17,508 bases of DNA. Origin: CAYGUK01 sp964352985. GTDB lineage: Bacteria; Pseudomonadota; Gammaproteobacteria; JAHCLG01. Under the pieces are notes generated by a model, which was not told where the DNA came from, searched no databases, and saw nothing but the letters and a program-made list of their open reading frames with translations. Of the stretch, positions 6,647-14,051 are shown in pieces. Both the position numbers and the translations under genes were made by a program. Positions within the stretch are counted from its first letter, which is position 1; every line of letters begins with the position of its first letter. Location of the stretch: NCBI GenBank assembly GCA_964352985.1, contig CAYGUK010000085.1, positions 1-17,508 on the forward strand, written 5' to 3'.

Positions 6647-7537
6647 CTAAAATACCATTCTCTGTTTTTGCTGCTGACGAATATAATCTGCGCAAAATTT
6701 CGTTAAATTATCACGGTCCGTAATAGAAGCAGACTTCCATGCTTGAAAAAAGTTGTCACTTAATATTAGGTCTCTCATTTGTTCAGCATCATAATTAACG
6801 CTGTCACTTTTTAAATATATTAAATCTTTATTATCAGTTTCGTCGCTAGATACAAATTGTTCCATGAAAGCTTCCGCTTTTCTGTCAAAGCTTGGATCTT
6901 CTTTTACAAATAATGTAATCAAATCAACTGGCGGTTGTTTTAATCTTTGAACATAAGCAGTAAAAAACTGCTTTAAATTTTGAGGTGATTCCTCACTGGC
7001 TTTAGACCAGGCTTGATAAAATTCTTCTGATGCAATAGTGGAAATAATATCATCTCGATCACATCTCACAGGGGAACTAGCAAGATATACTAAATCATCA
7101 TCCCCGATCTCTCCTGACTCGAGTTGCGAAGTCATAACAGTAAGTTGCTGAAGAAATCTTGGGTCTTGATGATTCATTAATATGATATTTTTAATCGCAC
7201 TGAAATCAATATGTCTATTGCTAGATTCACTTTCAGTTGATGGAGCAAAATGAGAACGCACCAAATCTTTAAGAATTGTTTGTATCAGGGAATTATTAAA
7301 GAGTAAATCAGCTTGGTCTGAGCTCAACACAAAAACTATTGATTCAGTCGATTCAGAAAAAGTGTCTAAGATTTCGTTAAAACAAGTTCTAAGAAGCTGT
7401 TCTTGATGTTTAGCGCTTAATTTATAAAAATCCTCAAATTTCTTAAATTCTTTATCTGGATAATCCGCCGTTACATCATGTATTTTACTCTGTATTTTAC
7501 GACTAATTTCTGTAAAAGGAGTTTGATCAATAGGCAT
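6647..7537 (-). CDS. Orphan protein with two copies of an 80-residue unit
   Basis: The 296-residue soluble protein has no recognised family, signal peptide or membrane segment. Its C-terminal two thirds are an internal duplication. Residues 125-201 (DPRFLQQ...DLVYL...EEFYQAWSKAS...NLKQFFTAYVQ) align with 214-291 (DPSFDRK...DLIYL...DNFFQAWKSAS...NLTKFCADYIR), with only a one-residue shift. The N-terminal part (about residues 35-95) may be a third, more eroded copy, since SIVFVLSSDQADLLF resembles the centre of the unit. The protein is acidic and helical. GGTGA six bases before ATG 7537 fits the start. It stands alone, convergent with the racemase-like gene. Repeat-built orphan proteins in Legionellales are often host-directed effectors or protein-binding scaffolds; that is inference only. 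Confidence 0.75.
   Translation of the reverse strand: MPIDQTPFTEISRKIQSKIHDVTADYPDKEFKKFEDFYKLSAKHQEQLLRTCFNEILDTFSESTESIVFVLSSDQADLLFNNSLIQTILKDLVRSHFAPSTESESSNRHIDFSAIKNIILMNHQDPRFLQQLTVMTSQLESGEIGDDDLVYLASSPVRCDRDDIISTIASEEFYQAWSKASEESPQNLKQFFTAYVQRLKQPPVDLITLFVKEDPSFDRKAEAFMEQFVSSDETDNKDLIYLKSDSVNYDAEQMRDLILSDNFFQAWKSASITDRDNLTKFCADYIRQQQKQRMVF
6665..7165 (-). repeat. Internal duplication within the orphan gene
   Basis: Codons 125-201 (7165-6935) and 214-291 (6898-6665) encode the two diverged copies of the unit. Conservation is in protein sequence (D-L-[VI]-Y-L, F-[YF]-Q-A-W, N-L-x-x-F) more than in DNA, so the duplication is old. Confidence 0.75.
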
Positions 7538-7907
7538 TTAAATCACCGTTTCGTTATTTATTATGTATGTCATTTTAAAAGCAAATAACTATAATTGAAA
7601 ATGTTAAAAATTCATATTAACTATTACAAAAAGCTTAATTTAATGAATAATAACATCTTGAAAATATGCGCAATAATAAATTAAGCTTTTAAGGAATTGA
7701 GGGGACAAATAAATAACAAGACAACAATCAACTATTTACAAAAAGCCAGTTAATAAAATCTTATTCGAAGAATTTAATTCCCAAGAAATCGCTTTTTATT
7801 CTCTTGATCAATAAGATTGATATTAAAAACCTCTATCCCTATTCACATTTACTCAATATAAATTATCTGTGGATCATCAAGTTTAAGTGATTCAGGTAAA
7901 TCGACTT
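7538..7907. other. Intergenic region with a large inverted repeat
   Basis: These 370 bases hold no gene I would defend. The main structure is the perfect 14-bp inverted repeat at 7629-7690, listed separately. A 33-codon plus-strand frame (7713-7814) reads protein-like but lacks any start codon and follows a stop directly. Confidence 0.55.
7629..7690. repeat. Perfect 14-bp inverted repeat with 34-base spacer
   Basis: AAAAGCTTAATTTA (7629-7642) is the exact reverse complement of TAAATTAAGCTTTT (7677-7690). The arms contain the HindIII-like palindrome AAGCTT. They could form a long stem-loop in RNA, act as paired operator sites, or be the ends of a very small decayed mobile element. No target-site duplication is evident. 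Confidence 0.65.
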
Positions 7908-8288
7908 TTAAGGTGGAATAATTCTCGCTTTGATCAGTTTATTTTTCTCTTCGAGAATTTCTAAATATTCAGATAACAAACCCGCTTGTTTACCGGGTGA
8001 AAAGATATCTAAAAACAAACAATCTTCAATAGCAAGAATTTCATGCGCATTTAACGTTGGTGTTAAAATTTGATAATCATGTTGTTGAATTTCAATTTCA
8101 TTAAACAACATAAGCGATAGCTCTTCTTTATCTCGTTCCAGAATATTATAAGACTTAATAAAGCATCGACCACTTAATAAATAAGCCAAACCATATTGTT
8201 TATAATGAATATGTAACGGTATCTTTTCACCTTTTTTTAAGGGGAAACGTCCTACCCTCATTTTAGGAAAATTAATTAATGTTTTCAT
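7908..8288 (-). CDS. Short cupin resembling PCO/ADO thiol dioxygenases
   Basis: The 126-residue protein is a single cupin barrel. IPLHIHYKQYGLAYLLSGRC (residues 23-42) supplies two metal-ligand histidines (His26, His28), and TLNAHEILA (78-86) supplies His82. An H-x-H plus H triad without glutamate is the ligand set of thiol dioxygenases. The order of other features also fits the PCO_ADO family (plant cysteine oxidases, cysteamine dioxygenase): KSYN after the second strand, and HEILAIEDCLFLDIFSPG near the end. Those enzymes use Fe(II) and O2 to oxidise a thiol to sulfinic acid. The protein is much shorter than eukaryotic members (about 200-270 residues), so it may be a minimal bacterial form or another small cupin. 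ATG 8288 diverges from the large gene at 8532 across 243 bases. Confidence 0.7.
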   Translation of the reverse strand: MKTLINFPKMRVGRFPLKKGEKIPLHIHYKQYGLAYLLSGRCFIKSYNILERDKEELSLMLFNEIEIQQHDYQILTPTLNAHEILAIEDCLFLDIFSPGKQAGLLSEYLEILEEKNKLIKARIIPP

Positions 8289-8390
8289 GGTATGAACCTA
8301 GTTTATCCTTATCGTTTACTAACATTATTACAGACAATAGTATAAATAACAGCTAGTCTATAATAAATAATTCTAGTTTAGACAGATTAA

Positions 8391-8406
8391 TTTTGTTTGA
8401 ACAAAA
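8391..8406. promoter_or_regulatory. Palindromic operator candidate
   Basis: TTTTGTT-TG-AACAAAA is a perfect 7+7 inverted repeat with a 2-base centre, in the divergent region between the cupin gene and the large gene at 8532. A second, looser pair, CTTATG (8428-8433) and CATAAG (8451-8456), lies downstream. The shape suits a dimeric repressor or activator, but no regulator is identified. Confidence 0.35.
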
Positions 8407-8531
8407 CTTTCACATTTACTTAAGATTCTTATGTTAAGTTGGTTATAAGACATAAGCGTGTAAAAAAAATAGCTATTTATAACTATTAAAATAACAAAAC
8501 ATCACTTCACCAAGTGGAGGGCTATTTATCT

Positions 8532-10274
8532 ATGCTGAGTAGTATGACAACTTTTTTTATGGGAGCAACAGCTGCTTCCTCTACAAAAGATATTCCCATA
8601 CTCGCTGTTCGTAAATCTTCACTCTCAAAAACGCCACCTAACAGTTTAGGTACCGCATCACCCGATGATGCTGATACCGTGATTATTCCTTCAACACAAA
8701 AAATTGAAGAGACCTTAAAACTGGCAAACGAGAAACTTTCAACGACAGGCAGTAACACTACTGAAATTTTTTATCACCAAGGTGTGAAAGGTGTATTAAA
8801 ACAATCTGAAACAGAGCAACTTGCCGCGATTGAGTGTTTTGGTTCATTTTTTCTAAAACTTATTTGTGGCAGCGAACTTATCCCACTCGCTATCCCCGTC
8901 TTCGATGACAAAACTCATAAAATCCATGGAGTCTTTTCAGCTTTTTCTCACAATACCACACCACTCAGTGATGTAATCGATCATTTGATCGAAAATGATG
9001 AAACCACTATAAATGCCTATTCATTAGGTAGACTACTTTTTGGTATGAGAGCCGTGCAAAATGATGATGCGCATCTACAAAACTATTTAACACAACAAAT
9101 TAATACTATTATAAATTTAGTGGGTGTCGATTTTGATTTAATTTGGGTTCCTATTTTAAAAAAATTCCAATTAAAAACCATGCGCTCAAGCCTTGAAAGT
9201 AGTGCAGATGTCGATGCTACTTTTCGATGGACTAAACGAGATTGGCTTAACGCACTTTTCCATCCAGAAAAAATGGTCAAGGTAGCACATTACGATATCG
9301 CTCACCCCTCTTCTGCGTTAAAACAAAATCTCTGTGCTGAAAAAGCGATTTCACAAGACGTCAGTAAATTTATTCAACAACAATGTAAAAAAGACACCTA
9401 TTTTGCAGGTATGTTTAAAAGTGTTATTTCATTTTGCGTGATGGACCAAATTGGTTTAGGTAATGCAATGAAAGCGTTTGGCATTTCATCTGAGATTCAA
9501 CGAGATGTTCAAGAAGAAATAACACGACAAAGAAATTCGTTAGTAATGGCGCTCGTTGATGACAACGCTGATTCATATCTCTTTCGTGAACACCTTCAAG
9601 ATAATCCACTTATCATTGAGTCGTTACTTAAAGAGAGTCAAGAATGTGAAAATGAATTGAGTATTCAAGATCCGAATTTTATTAATATTCAAATTATCCA
9701 ACAAAGATATTATGATTTCTGGTTCCTATTATTTAATCAACCAGTTGTTTGCCTTTATGAGGAATTACTTATTGATGCTGAATGGGAAGCGATTGACTTT
9801 GATATTATACTAGAAGAAGAAACTCTAAGCCCTACTAGTACGAGCATCGTTCACCCCCCCCAGTATAATAATCAATTACAAACATTACTTTTACAATTAA
9901 ATATTGAAACTGACAAGTTAAAAAAGATTTATCATGAACTATTAATCAATAGCGAGGGCTCAACATTTACGCTAGTTGAAGAAATAATGGCAAATGTTAT
10001 TACCATGTTTAATGAAATAAACAAGCTAATTGCTGCTCACCCCCAAGATTTTAACGATGAAACGAAAAGAAGTATACAAGAACTGGAACAAGCTGTTGGT
10101 CGCTTAATGCCACCAAAAGAATTTTTCCTTAATTGTCGAATAGCTGATGTGAAATTACAAAGTTATAATAAAAATAGAAGTTATTTAAAAAATGGTCGGT
10201 TTACTGATTCATTGCAACCCTCTATATCTGCGAGTTACATTATTGTACCTTCAGTTCAATTACACTCATCATAA
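8532..10274 (+). CDS. Large orphan protein with kinase-like catalytic motifs, effector candidate
   Basis: GGAGGG at 8516-8521 lies ten bases before ATG 8532, so that is the likely start (580 residues); a GTG at 8514 overlaps the ribosome site itself. Residues 80-240 resemble a derived kinase fold of the HipA/PI4-kinase type. YHQGVKGVLK (81-90) could hold the ATP lysine, and EQLAAIECFGSFFLKLI (95-111) a helix with a conserved acidic residue. NDDAHLQNY (177-185) matches the D-x-H-x-x-N catalytic loop, and VGVDFDLIW (197-205) the metal-binding D-F-D. The remaining 340 residues are helical and unrecognised, with a Ser/Thr/Pro-rich N-terminal 55 residues. There is no clear signal peptide. Legionellales effectors often use such divergent kinase domains to modify host lipids or proteins, so this is a plausible effector, but fold and function are inference. 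Confidence 0.75.
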   Translation: MLSSMTTFFMGATAASSTKDIPILAVRKSSLSKTPPNSLGTASPDDADTVIIPSTQKIEETLKLANEKLSTTGSNTTEIFYHQGVKGVLKQSETEQLAAIECFGSFFLKLICGSELIPLAIPVFDDKTHKIHGVFSAFSHNTTPLSDVIDHLIENDETTINAYSLGRLLFGMRAVQNDDAHLQNYLTQQINTIINLVGVDFDLIWVPILKKFQLKTMRSSLESSADVDATFRWTKRDWLNALFHPEKMVKVAHYDIAHPSSALKQNLCAEKAISQDVSKFIQQQCKKDTYFAGMFKSVISFCVMDQIGLGNAMKAFGISSEIQRDVQEEITRQRNSLVMALVDDNADSYLFREHLQDNPLIIESLLKESQECENELSIQDPNFINIQIIQQRYYDFWFLLFNQPVVCLYEELLIDAEWEAIDFDIILEEETLSPTSTSIVHPPQYNNQLQTLLLQLNIETDKLKKIYHELLINSEGSTFTLVEEIMANVITMFNEINKLIAAHPQDFNDETKRSIQELEQAVGRLMPPKEFFLNCRIADVKLQSYNKNRSYLKNGRFTDSLQPSISASYIIVPSVQLHSS

Positions 10275-10417
10275 TCACATTAACTAACGCGAGAATTTTT
10301 CATGTATTCAAATTAACATCATGTCAAATATGAATTTTAAAATAGTCAAGCGAAATCAATAAATATAATATATTACATTGGTTAATAATCATATTTGAGT
10401 AAAGCCATACCATTTTG

Positions 10418-10438
10418 AAACTCTGATAAAATCAGTTT
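10418..10438. terminator. Possible bidirectional terminator between convergent genes
   Basis: CTGAT (10423-10427) pairs with ATCAG (10431-10435) around AAA, flanked by AAA (10418-10420) and TTT (10436-10438). The stem is short and A+T-rich, so it is a weak candidate. It is placed where both the rightward gene ending at 10274 and the leftward gene ending at 10484 would need a stop. Confidence 0.3.
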
Positions 10439-10483
10439 AAACCTCCAAATAATATAAAATATTAATCCTATATGTGCTAACAG

Positions 10484-11368
10484 TTATAATTCAAATGCAA
10501 ACAACTTGAAAATATCAATAATTTGATGATGCATTTTTATAAAGTTTGATGAATAGAGTTTGCCTCTATAATTAAATTTATGCCTTAATTCTTTAACATA
10601 ACCATCGACTGTTCTTTTGCTAATTTTCATGGCATCTGCAACAGATTCTCGACGCTTATATTTTTGTAAATTATAAAGACACTCAAGTTCGCGAAAAGTT
10701 AAATAGACATCACTGTTGATAAAACCTAAATATATTCTATCTATTTTCGCCTCTTCGCTATTTAGCACACTTTTATCATTTACGTTTTCAAGATTACTAT
10801 TAATTCCTATAATTTCTGACAATGATTCTGATAATGAGGTATTTTGTAAAAGCCCTAATTGTCGATCAATCACTTTCTTCATTTTAGAATAAAATAGAAT
10901 ATTAAACTTAAGAAATTCTTGTCGATGTTTAAGATAACTTAGATAGAGCTTATTTTGTTCAGTTTTTGCTAAAAAGATCATGACCTCACTGTAGTCTTTA
11001 TAATTGCTTGTTTGGCAAACAAGTTCGTTAATACCAAAAGTAGAAAGCGCCGATTTCAAATCACTAACAGAATTGTTTATACTAGCTAATTCATGTAAGA
11101 ATATAAATGAAGATTGCATCATTTTTATTACAATATTTTTATTGGTTGACTGAGAAAAATAACCAATCAAAATCTGGCAAATTTCATTGCTAGTTGACAG
11201 TATTGAAATTTTTCCATCTTTGTGAATACTAAGATGAATAACATGCGAAATATGATATTTTTCATTTAACATATTACACATTTCTTTTAATTGATGATGA
11301 TCATTTAAGTCAAGCTGACTGAGTAATCTAATGATCTGATTTTTAAAGTTATTAGTTTGAAGATTCAT
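10484..11368 (-). CDS. LuxR-type HTH transcriptional regulator
   Basis: AAGGA at 11376-11380 lies seven bases before the ATG at 11368, so I start there (294 residues); an ATG at 11383 has no ribosome site before it. Numbering from 11383, the C-terminal LuxR/GerE helix-turn-helix spans about residues 226-285. YLTFRELECL (227-236) is the conserved entry and SVADAMKISKRTVDGYVKEL (247-266) carries the two DNA-binding helices. The N-terminal 200 residues are an unassigned, probably ligand- or signal-sensing domain, not a classic receiver with a phospho-acceptor Asp and not clearly an acyl-homoserine-lactone domain. Legionella and Coxiella relatives carry many such orphan LuxR proteins. It diverges from a second LuxR-type gene at 11644. 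Both share the R-x-Y-L...D-x-Y-L-T...E-L-x-C-L signature, so they are distant paralogues. Confidence 0.88.
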   Translation of the reverse strand: MNLQTNNFKNQIIRLLSQLDLNDHHQLKEMCNMLNEKYHISHVIHLSIHKDGKISILSTSNEICQILIGYFSQSTNKNIVIKMMQSSFIFLHELASINNSVSDLKSALSTFGINELVCQTSNYKDYSEVMIFLAKTEQNKLYLSYLKHRQEFLKFNILFYSKMKKVIDRQLGLLQNTSLSESLSEIIGINSNLENVNDKSVLNSEEAKIDRIYLGFINSDVYLTFRELECLYNLQKYKRRESVADAMKISKRTVDGYVKELRHKFNYRGKLYSSNFIKMHHQIIDIFKLFAFEL

Positions 11369-11515
11369 GTTTAATTCCTTCATTATTTATCATGTAATAA
11401 TATACCAAAGTATTACAGATTAAAAATGAAGCATATTGATGCCTAACATGAAACCTATTCATTGTCATTTTATTTGAACTTACTATAGAATAATATAATG
11501 TTTATATCGCGAGTG

Positions 11516-11584
11516 ATTGTTAAACATAATTTGATGGTGGTTATTGTCATTAGTAAAACATAACTATGGTTCATTAACAATAAC
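11516..11584. promoter_or_regulatory. Inverted-repeat-rich control region between two LuxR-type genes
   Basis: ATTGTTAA (11516-11523) is perfectly complementary to TTAACAAT (11574-11581), and GTTATTGT (11540-11547) to ACAATAAC (11577-11584). AAACATAA occurs as a direct repeat at 11522-11529 and again near 11556-11563. Both regulators start from this 275-base gap, so the repeats may be binding sites of one or both. A+T-rich DNA produces short repeats by chance, so confidence is modest. Confidence 0.4.
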
Positions 11585-11643
11585 TGCTTGAATTTCAACA
11601 TAATATATCATACTGTGAAATATAACTTTACTGATGGATATGC

Positions 11644-12552
11644 ATGATTAAAAAGCAACAAAATAAGCAACATCTTATTGATTTATGTAACAAAGTTTGT
11701 CAATTTTGCCATCCCTTAGCTGATTTATTCAATATAAATTATTTTGCTTATCATCGTAACTATGCCGATAATAAAAAATTTTTACTCTCATCACGAAGTG
11801 ATATAACAGAATATTATTTTACTGTAAATGCTGATTATTATATGAATAGTATATTGGATATTAAGCAATCTGGTCACTTTTTTTTAGATGATGTTGATCA
11901 ACATTCAGACTGTGCAATAAACGTAATTTCACCATTAGCAAAAAAGTTCAATACTTCTCATATTATTATTAACGTCAGACATTTCAAACAATATTCAGAA
12001 ATTTTGGCATACGGTGTGCCAATAAATTATATAGAATTTAATCGTGATTTCTTGATACATCAAAATTTTTTCGATTATTTTACGCTTCATTTTAAAGATC
12101 AAGCAAAAAAAATCATTGAAGAAGCAAAAAATTATTGTTATAAATTCAAATCATTTCCAAAATTAAATATGAAAGATAGACAAGACATTATTAGAGATAA
12201 AATTAAAACCTATGAAAACGCATCTCAAATAAATCGTTTTTACTTATCTGGTGAATATGAAGATATTTATCTAACACGAAAAGAATTAGATTGCTTAGTT
12301 TTATTCTATAATACAACTAATTATCAAGTTATTGCTAAACAACTCAACCTTTCTGCAATCACTATTCAACGACATTTTGACTCGATAAGAACAAAATTAA
12401 AATGTAACAATAAAAAAGAACTTATTAAAATAGTAAAAAAGCTAGATCCCAGTTTGTTAGTGACTCAACAAGAATTAACGACCAACACAAAACTCATTTT
12501 TCAAGATCGAGAAGATTCCATTAGCGAGTTTCAATCAGAGATTATTGATTAA
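11644..12552 (+). CDS. LuxR-type HTH transcriptional regulator
   Basis: The 302-residue protein ends in a LuxR/GerE helix-turn-helix. YLTRKELDCLVLF (209-221) leads into NYQVIAKQLNLSAITIQRHF (226-245), which holds the scaffold and recognition helices, followed by LKCNNKKELIKI (252-263). A tail of about 35 residues after the domain (from residue 268) is unusual, since LuxR proteins normally end near it. The N-terminal domain (residues 10-165) has the FNINYFAYHRNYADNKKFLL pattern that I associate with PAS-like or autoinducer-domain-like sensors of Legionellales LuxR proteins. No receiver-domain phosphorylation motif is visible. GGA at 11636-11638 serves as a weak ribosome site. It diverges from its paralogue at 11368; nothing nearby reveals the target genes. 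Confidence 0.88.
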   Translation: MIKKQQNKQHLIDLCNKVCQFCHPLADLFNINYFAYHRNYADNKKFLLSSRSDITEYYFTVNADYYMNSILDIKQSGHFFLDDVDQHSDCAINVISPLAKKFNTSHIIINVRHFKQYSEILAYGVPINYIEFNRDFLIHQNFFDYFTLHFKDQAKKIIEEAKNYCYKFKSFPKLNMKDRQDIIRDKIKTYENASQINRFYLSGEYEDIYLTRKELDCLVLFYNTTNYQVIAKQLNLSAITIQRHFDSIRTKLKCNNKKELIKIVKKLDPSLLVTQQELTTNTKLIFQDREDSISEFQSEIID

Positions 12553-12568
12553 TATATAACATTACACA

Positions 12569-12721
12569 TCAATCATTAATCGTGATTTGCCAAACATTAT
12601 CATATCCTCCGGAATCACCTAAATCTTGCACTTTTAGCTTACTGCAAAGGAAATTTCCTCCAGCTTGAAAAACGGTAAAATAATAATCGGAAAAAGCATG
12701 ATCAATATGATAATCATTATT
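12569..12721 (-). pseudogene. Possible C-terminal remnant of a decayed gene
   Basis: A minus-strand frame of 50 codons opens just after a stop at 12722-12724 and closes at TGA 12569-12571. It has no ATG, yet the translation is balanced and protein-like, for example FTVFQAGGNFLCSKLKVQDL followed by GDSGGYDNVWQITIND. This composition is richer in Gly, Trp, Cys and Asp than random A+T-rich frames. I do not recognise the family. It overlaps the start of the small plus-strand peptide gene by 24 bases. It may be the 3' end of a lost gene or chance. Confidence 0.3.
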
Positions 12722-12784
12722 TTACTAGCAATTATTTTATTATTCGTTTCGCTAAGCCTGTGTCCTTTCATTAGTCAATATTAA
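12698..12784 (+). CDS. Small hydrophobic membrane peptide, Ibs-like type I toxin candidate
   Basis: ATG 12698 opens a 28-codon frame ending at TAA 12782-12784. The product is almost entirely hydrophobic: residues 4-20 read MIIIILLAIILLFVSLS, followed by a short polar end (LCPFISQY). This is one transmembrane helix with nothing else, the hallmark of type I toxin peptides such as Ibs of E. coli (about 19 residues, also Ile/Leu/Val-rich with a Ser-rich end), Ldr or TisB. CGGA at 12688-12691 is a weak ribosome site. An intrinsic terminator begins 7 bases after the stop, which implies that this is the 3' end of a real plus-strand transcript. The nearest plus-strand gene stops 145 bases before this ATG. 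The antitoxin would be an antisense RNA; TTGACT on the minus strand (12778-12773) is a possible -35, without a clear -10. It could also be a chance frame in A+T-rich DNA. Confidence 0.5.
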   Translation: MINMIIIILLAIILLFVSLSLCPFISQY

Positions 12785-12790
12785 CTAACC

Positions 12791-12824
12791 CTCTCTATGG
12801 CAAGCTATGCAGAGTGCTTTTTTT
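12791..12824 (+). terminator. Intrinsic terminator
   Basis: CTCTCTATGG (12791-12800) pairs with CTATGCAGAG (12805-12814), with one C-C mismatch and two G-T pairs, around a CAAG loop. TGC and then seven T residues (12818-12824) follow. The polarity is clearly for plus-strand transcription; no T-run follows on the other strand. It ends either the small peptide transcript or a long tail of the LuxR-type gene. Confidence 0.75.
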
Positions 12825-12893
12825 GGTAGTTTTAACGAAGGTCAGTCTACAAAATTTTTATTTTTTTTAGAATGATAAGCTCAACATTTACAT

Positions 12894-13814
12894 TTATGAA
12901 TCATCAAATGATATTTCATTTTCATTAGGAAAATCGCCTAATAATAAATCAATAAATTTTTTCGTACATTTATCAAACTGTTTATTCCGATGAAAATGTA
13001 AGTAAATATTTAACGACATATTAAATCCGTCGATATTTAATATTTTTAATTCATTATTTTCCACTTCATTAACAATCATATAAGCAGGTAATAAAGCAAA
13101 ACCAATGTTTTCTATAACGAGTTGTTTAATGCAATTATAATTATTGGCATAAATAAATTGATGATCTAATTTATTTTTCACATTCAATAATTTTTTGGTA
13201 GGTTCATAATTTAAGCTAGCTTGTTGTCCAATGATAAATTTACACTCTTTTAAATCATCAATTGTGATTGTTTTTTTCTTTGATAGAGGATGAAGCGTAG
13301 AACATACAACTTTAATACTGCTTGTGCAAAGTAGTTCTGACTGGATCCCTTTATCATTCACTTCTGTCGTAATCGTAAAATCTACTTGATTATCATTTAA
13401 CATCGCTAATTGCGTATTAAAGTCGTTAGAAAAAACAGTGATCTTAACTTTTGGGTAAAGATCGGAATATAGTTTAAGAAAAGGATAAATTTTGTAGCCT
13501 GTGGTTACACCAAGAGAAACAATTAATTCCCCTTGTAAACTTTTATAATTATTTAAGTCATTAACATCTTCTTGTAATATTTGAATTTGATCGAGAATAA
13601 CTTCTGCATGCTTTAATAATAATTGTCCGGCTTCGGTTAAAAAAACTTTTTTCCCAATTATCTCAACAATCTTTTTGTCGAGTTGCGATTCAATTTGAGA
13701 TAACTGATGAGATACAGCAGATTGCACTAAAAATAATTGCTTTGCTGCATTGGTAATACTTTGCTGTTCATGAACTGCTTTAATGATTTGTAACTGTTTT
13801 AACGTAATATTCAT
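12894..13814 (-). CDS. LysR-family transcriptional regulator
   Basis: The 306-residue protein has the standard LysR layout and length. An N-terminal winged helix-turn-helix spans residues 4-62 (LKQLQIIKAVHEQQSITNAA, then LVQSAVSHQLSQIE with the recognition helix, then FLTEAGQLLL). A linker helix and a periplasmic-binding-protein-like effector domain (about 90-295) follow, beginning GELIVSLGVTTG. LysR proteins act as tetramers that bind a small coinducer and usually control an adjacent divergent gene. Here no divergent neighbour exists: the upstream gene at 14052 runs in the same direction, 237 bases away, so the target may be distant or the gene itself. The usual LFxR segment after the HTH is altered (KKIVEIIGKK). 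The C-terminal 12 residues are an acidic tail. Confidence 0.93.
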   Translation of the reverse strand: MNITLKQLQIIKAVHEQQSITNAAKQLFLVQSAVSHQLSQIESQLDKKIVEIIGKKVFLTEAGQLLLKHAEVILDQIQILQEDVNDLNNYKSLQGELIVSLGVTTGYKIYPFLKLYSDLYPKVKITVFSNDFNTQLAMLNDNQVDFTITTEVNDKGIQSELLCTSSIKVVCSTLHPLSKKKTITIDDLKECKFIIGQQASLNYEPTKKLLNVKNKLDHQFIYANNYNCIKQLVIENIGFALLPAYMIVNEVENNELKILNIDGFNMSLNIYLHFHRNKQFDKCTKKFIDLLLGDFPNENEISFDDS

Positions 13815-14051
13815 TGTAAAAGTGCCTGTTGCAAATGAATGAGTTAATATTAAATCCTACTAATTAAATTCTAGTATAGATATATAAAATAAGATAAATT
13901 AATTTAAAATTATATCATCCCATTTCATGGTAATCTAAGTTATTCATATCAAAGGATTAATTTCTCTGAAAATCTGCAATCGATTGACAAAAGTCTATGT
14001 TTACATATGTCAATGTACAGGGTTATTGTTTTAATGATAAATGCTAATTAT

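Noticed and set aside
7601..7684. 27-codon plus-strand ORF through the inverted repeat
   Set aside because: Lys/Asn/Ile-rich with no ribosome site; explained by base composition.
7713..7814. 33-codon protein-like frame on the plus strand
   Set aside because: No start codon, preceded directly by a stop, and no homology I recognise.
8522..9609. Three minus-strand frames within the large gene at 8532
   Set aside because: No ribosome sites and no protein-like content; antisense shadows.
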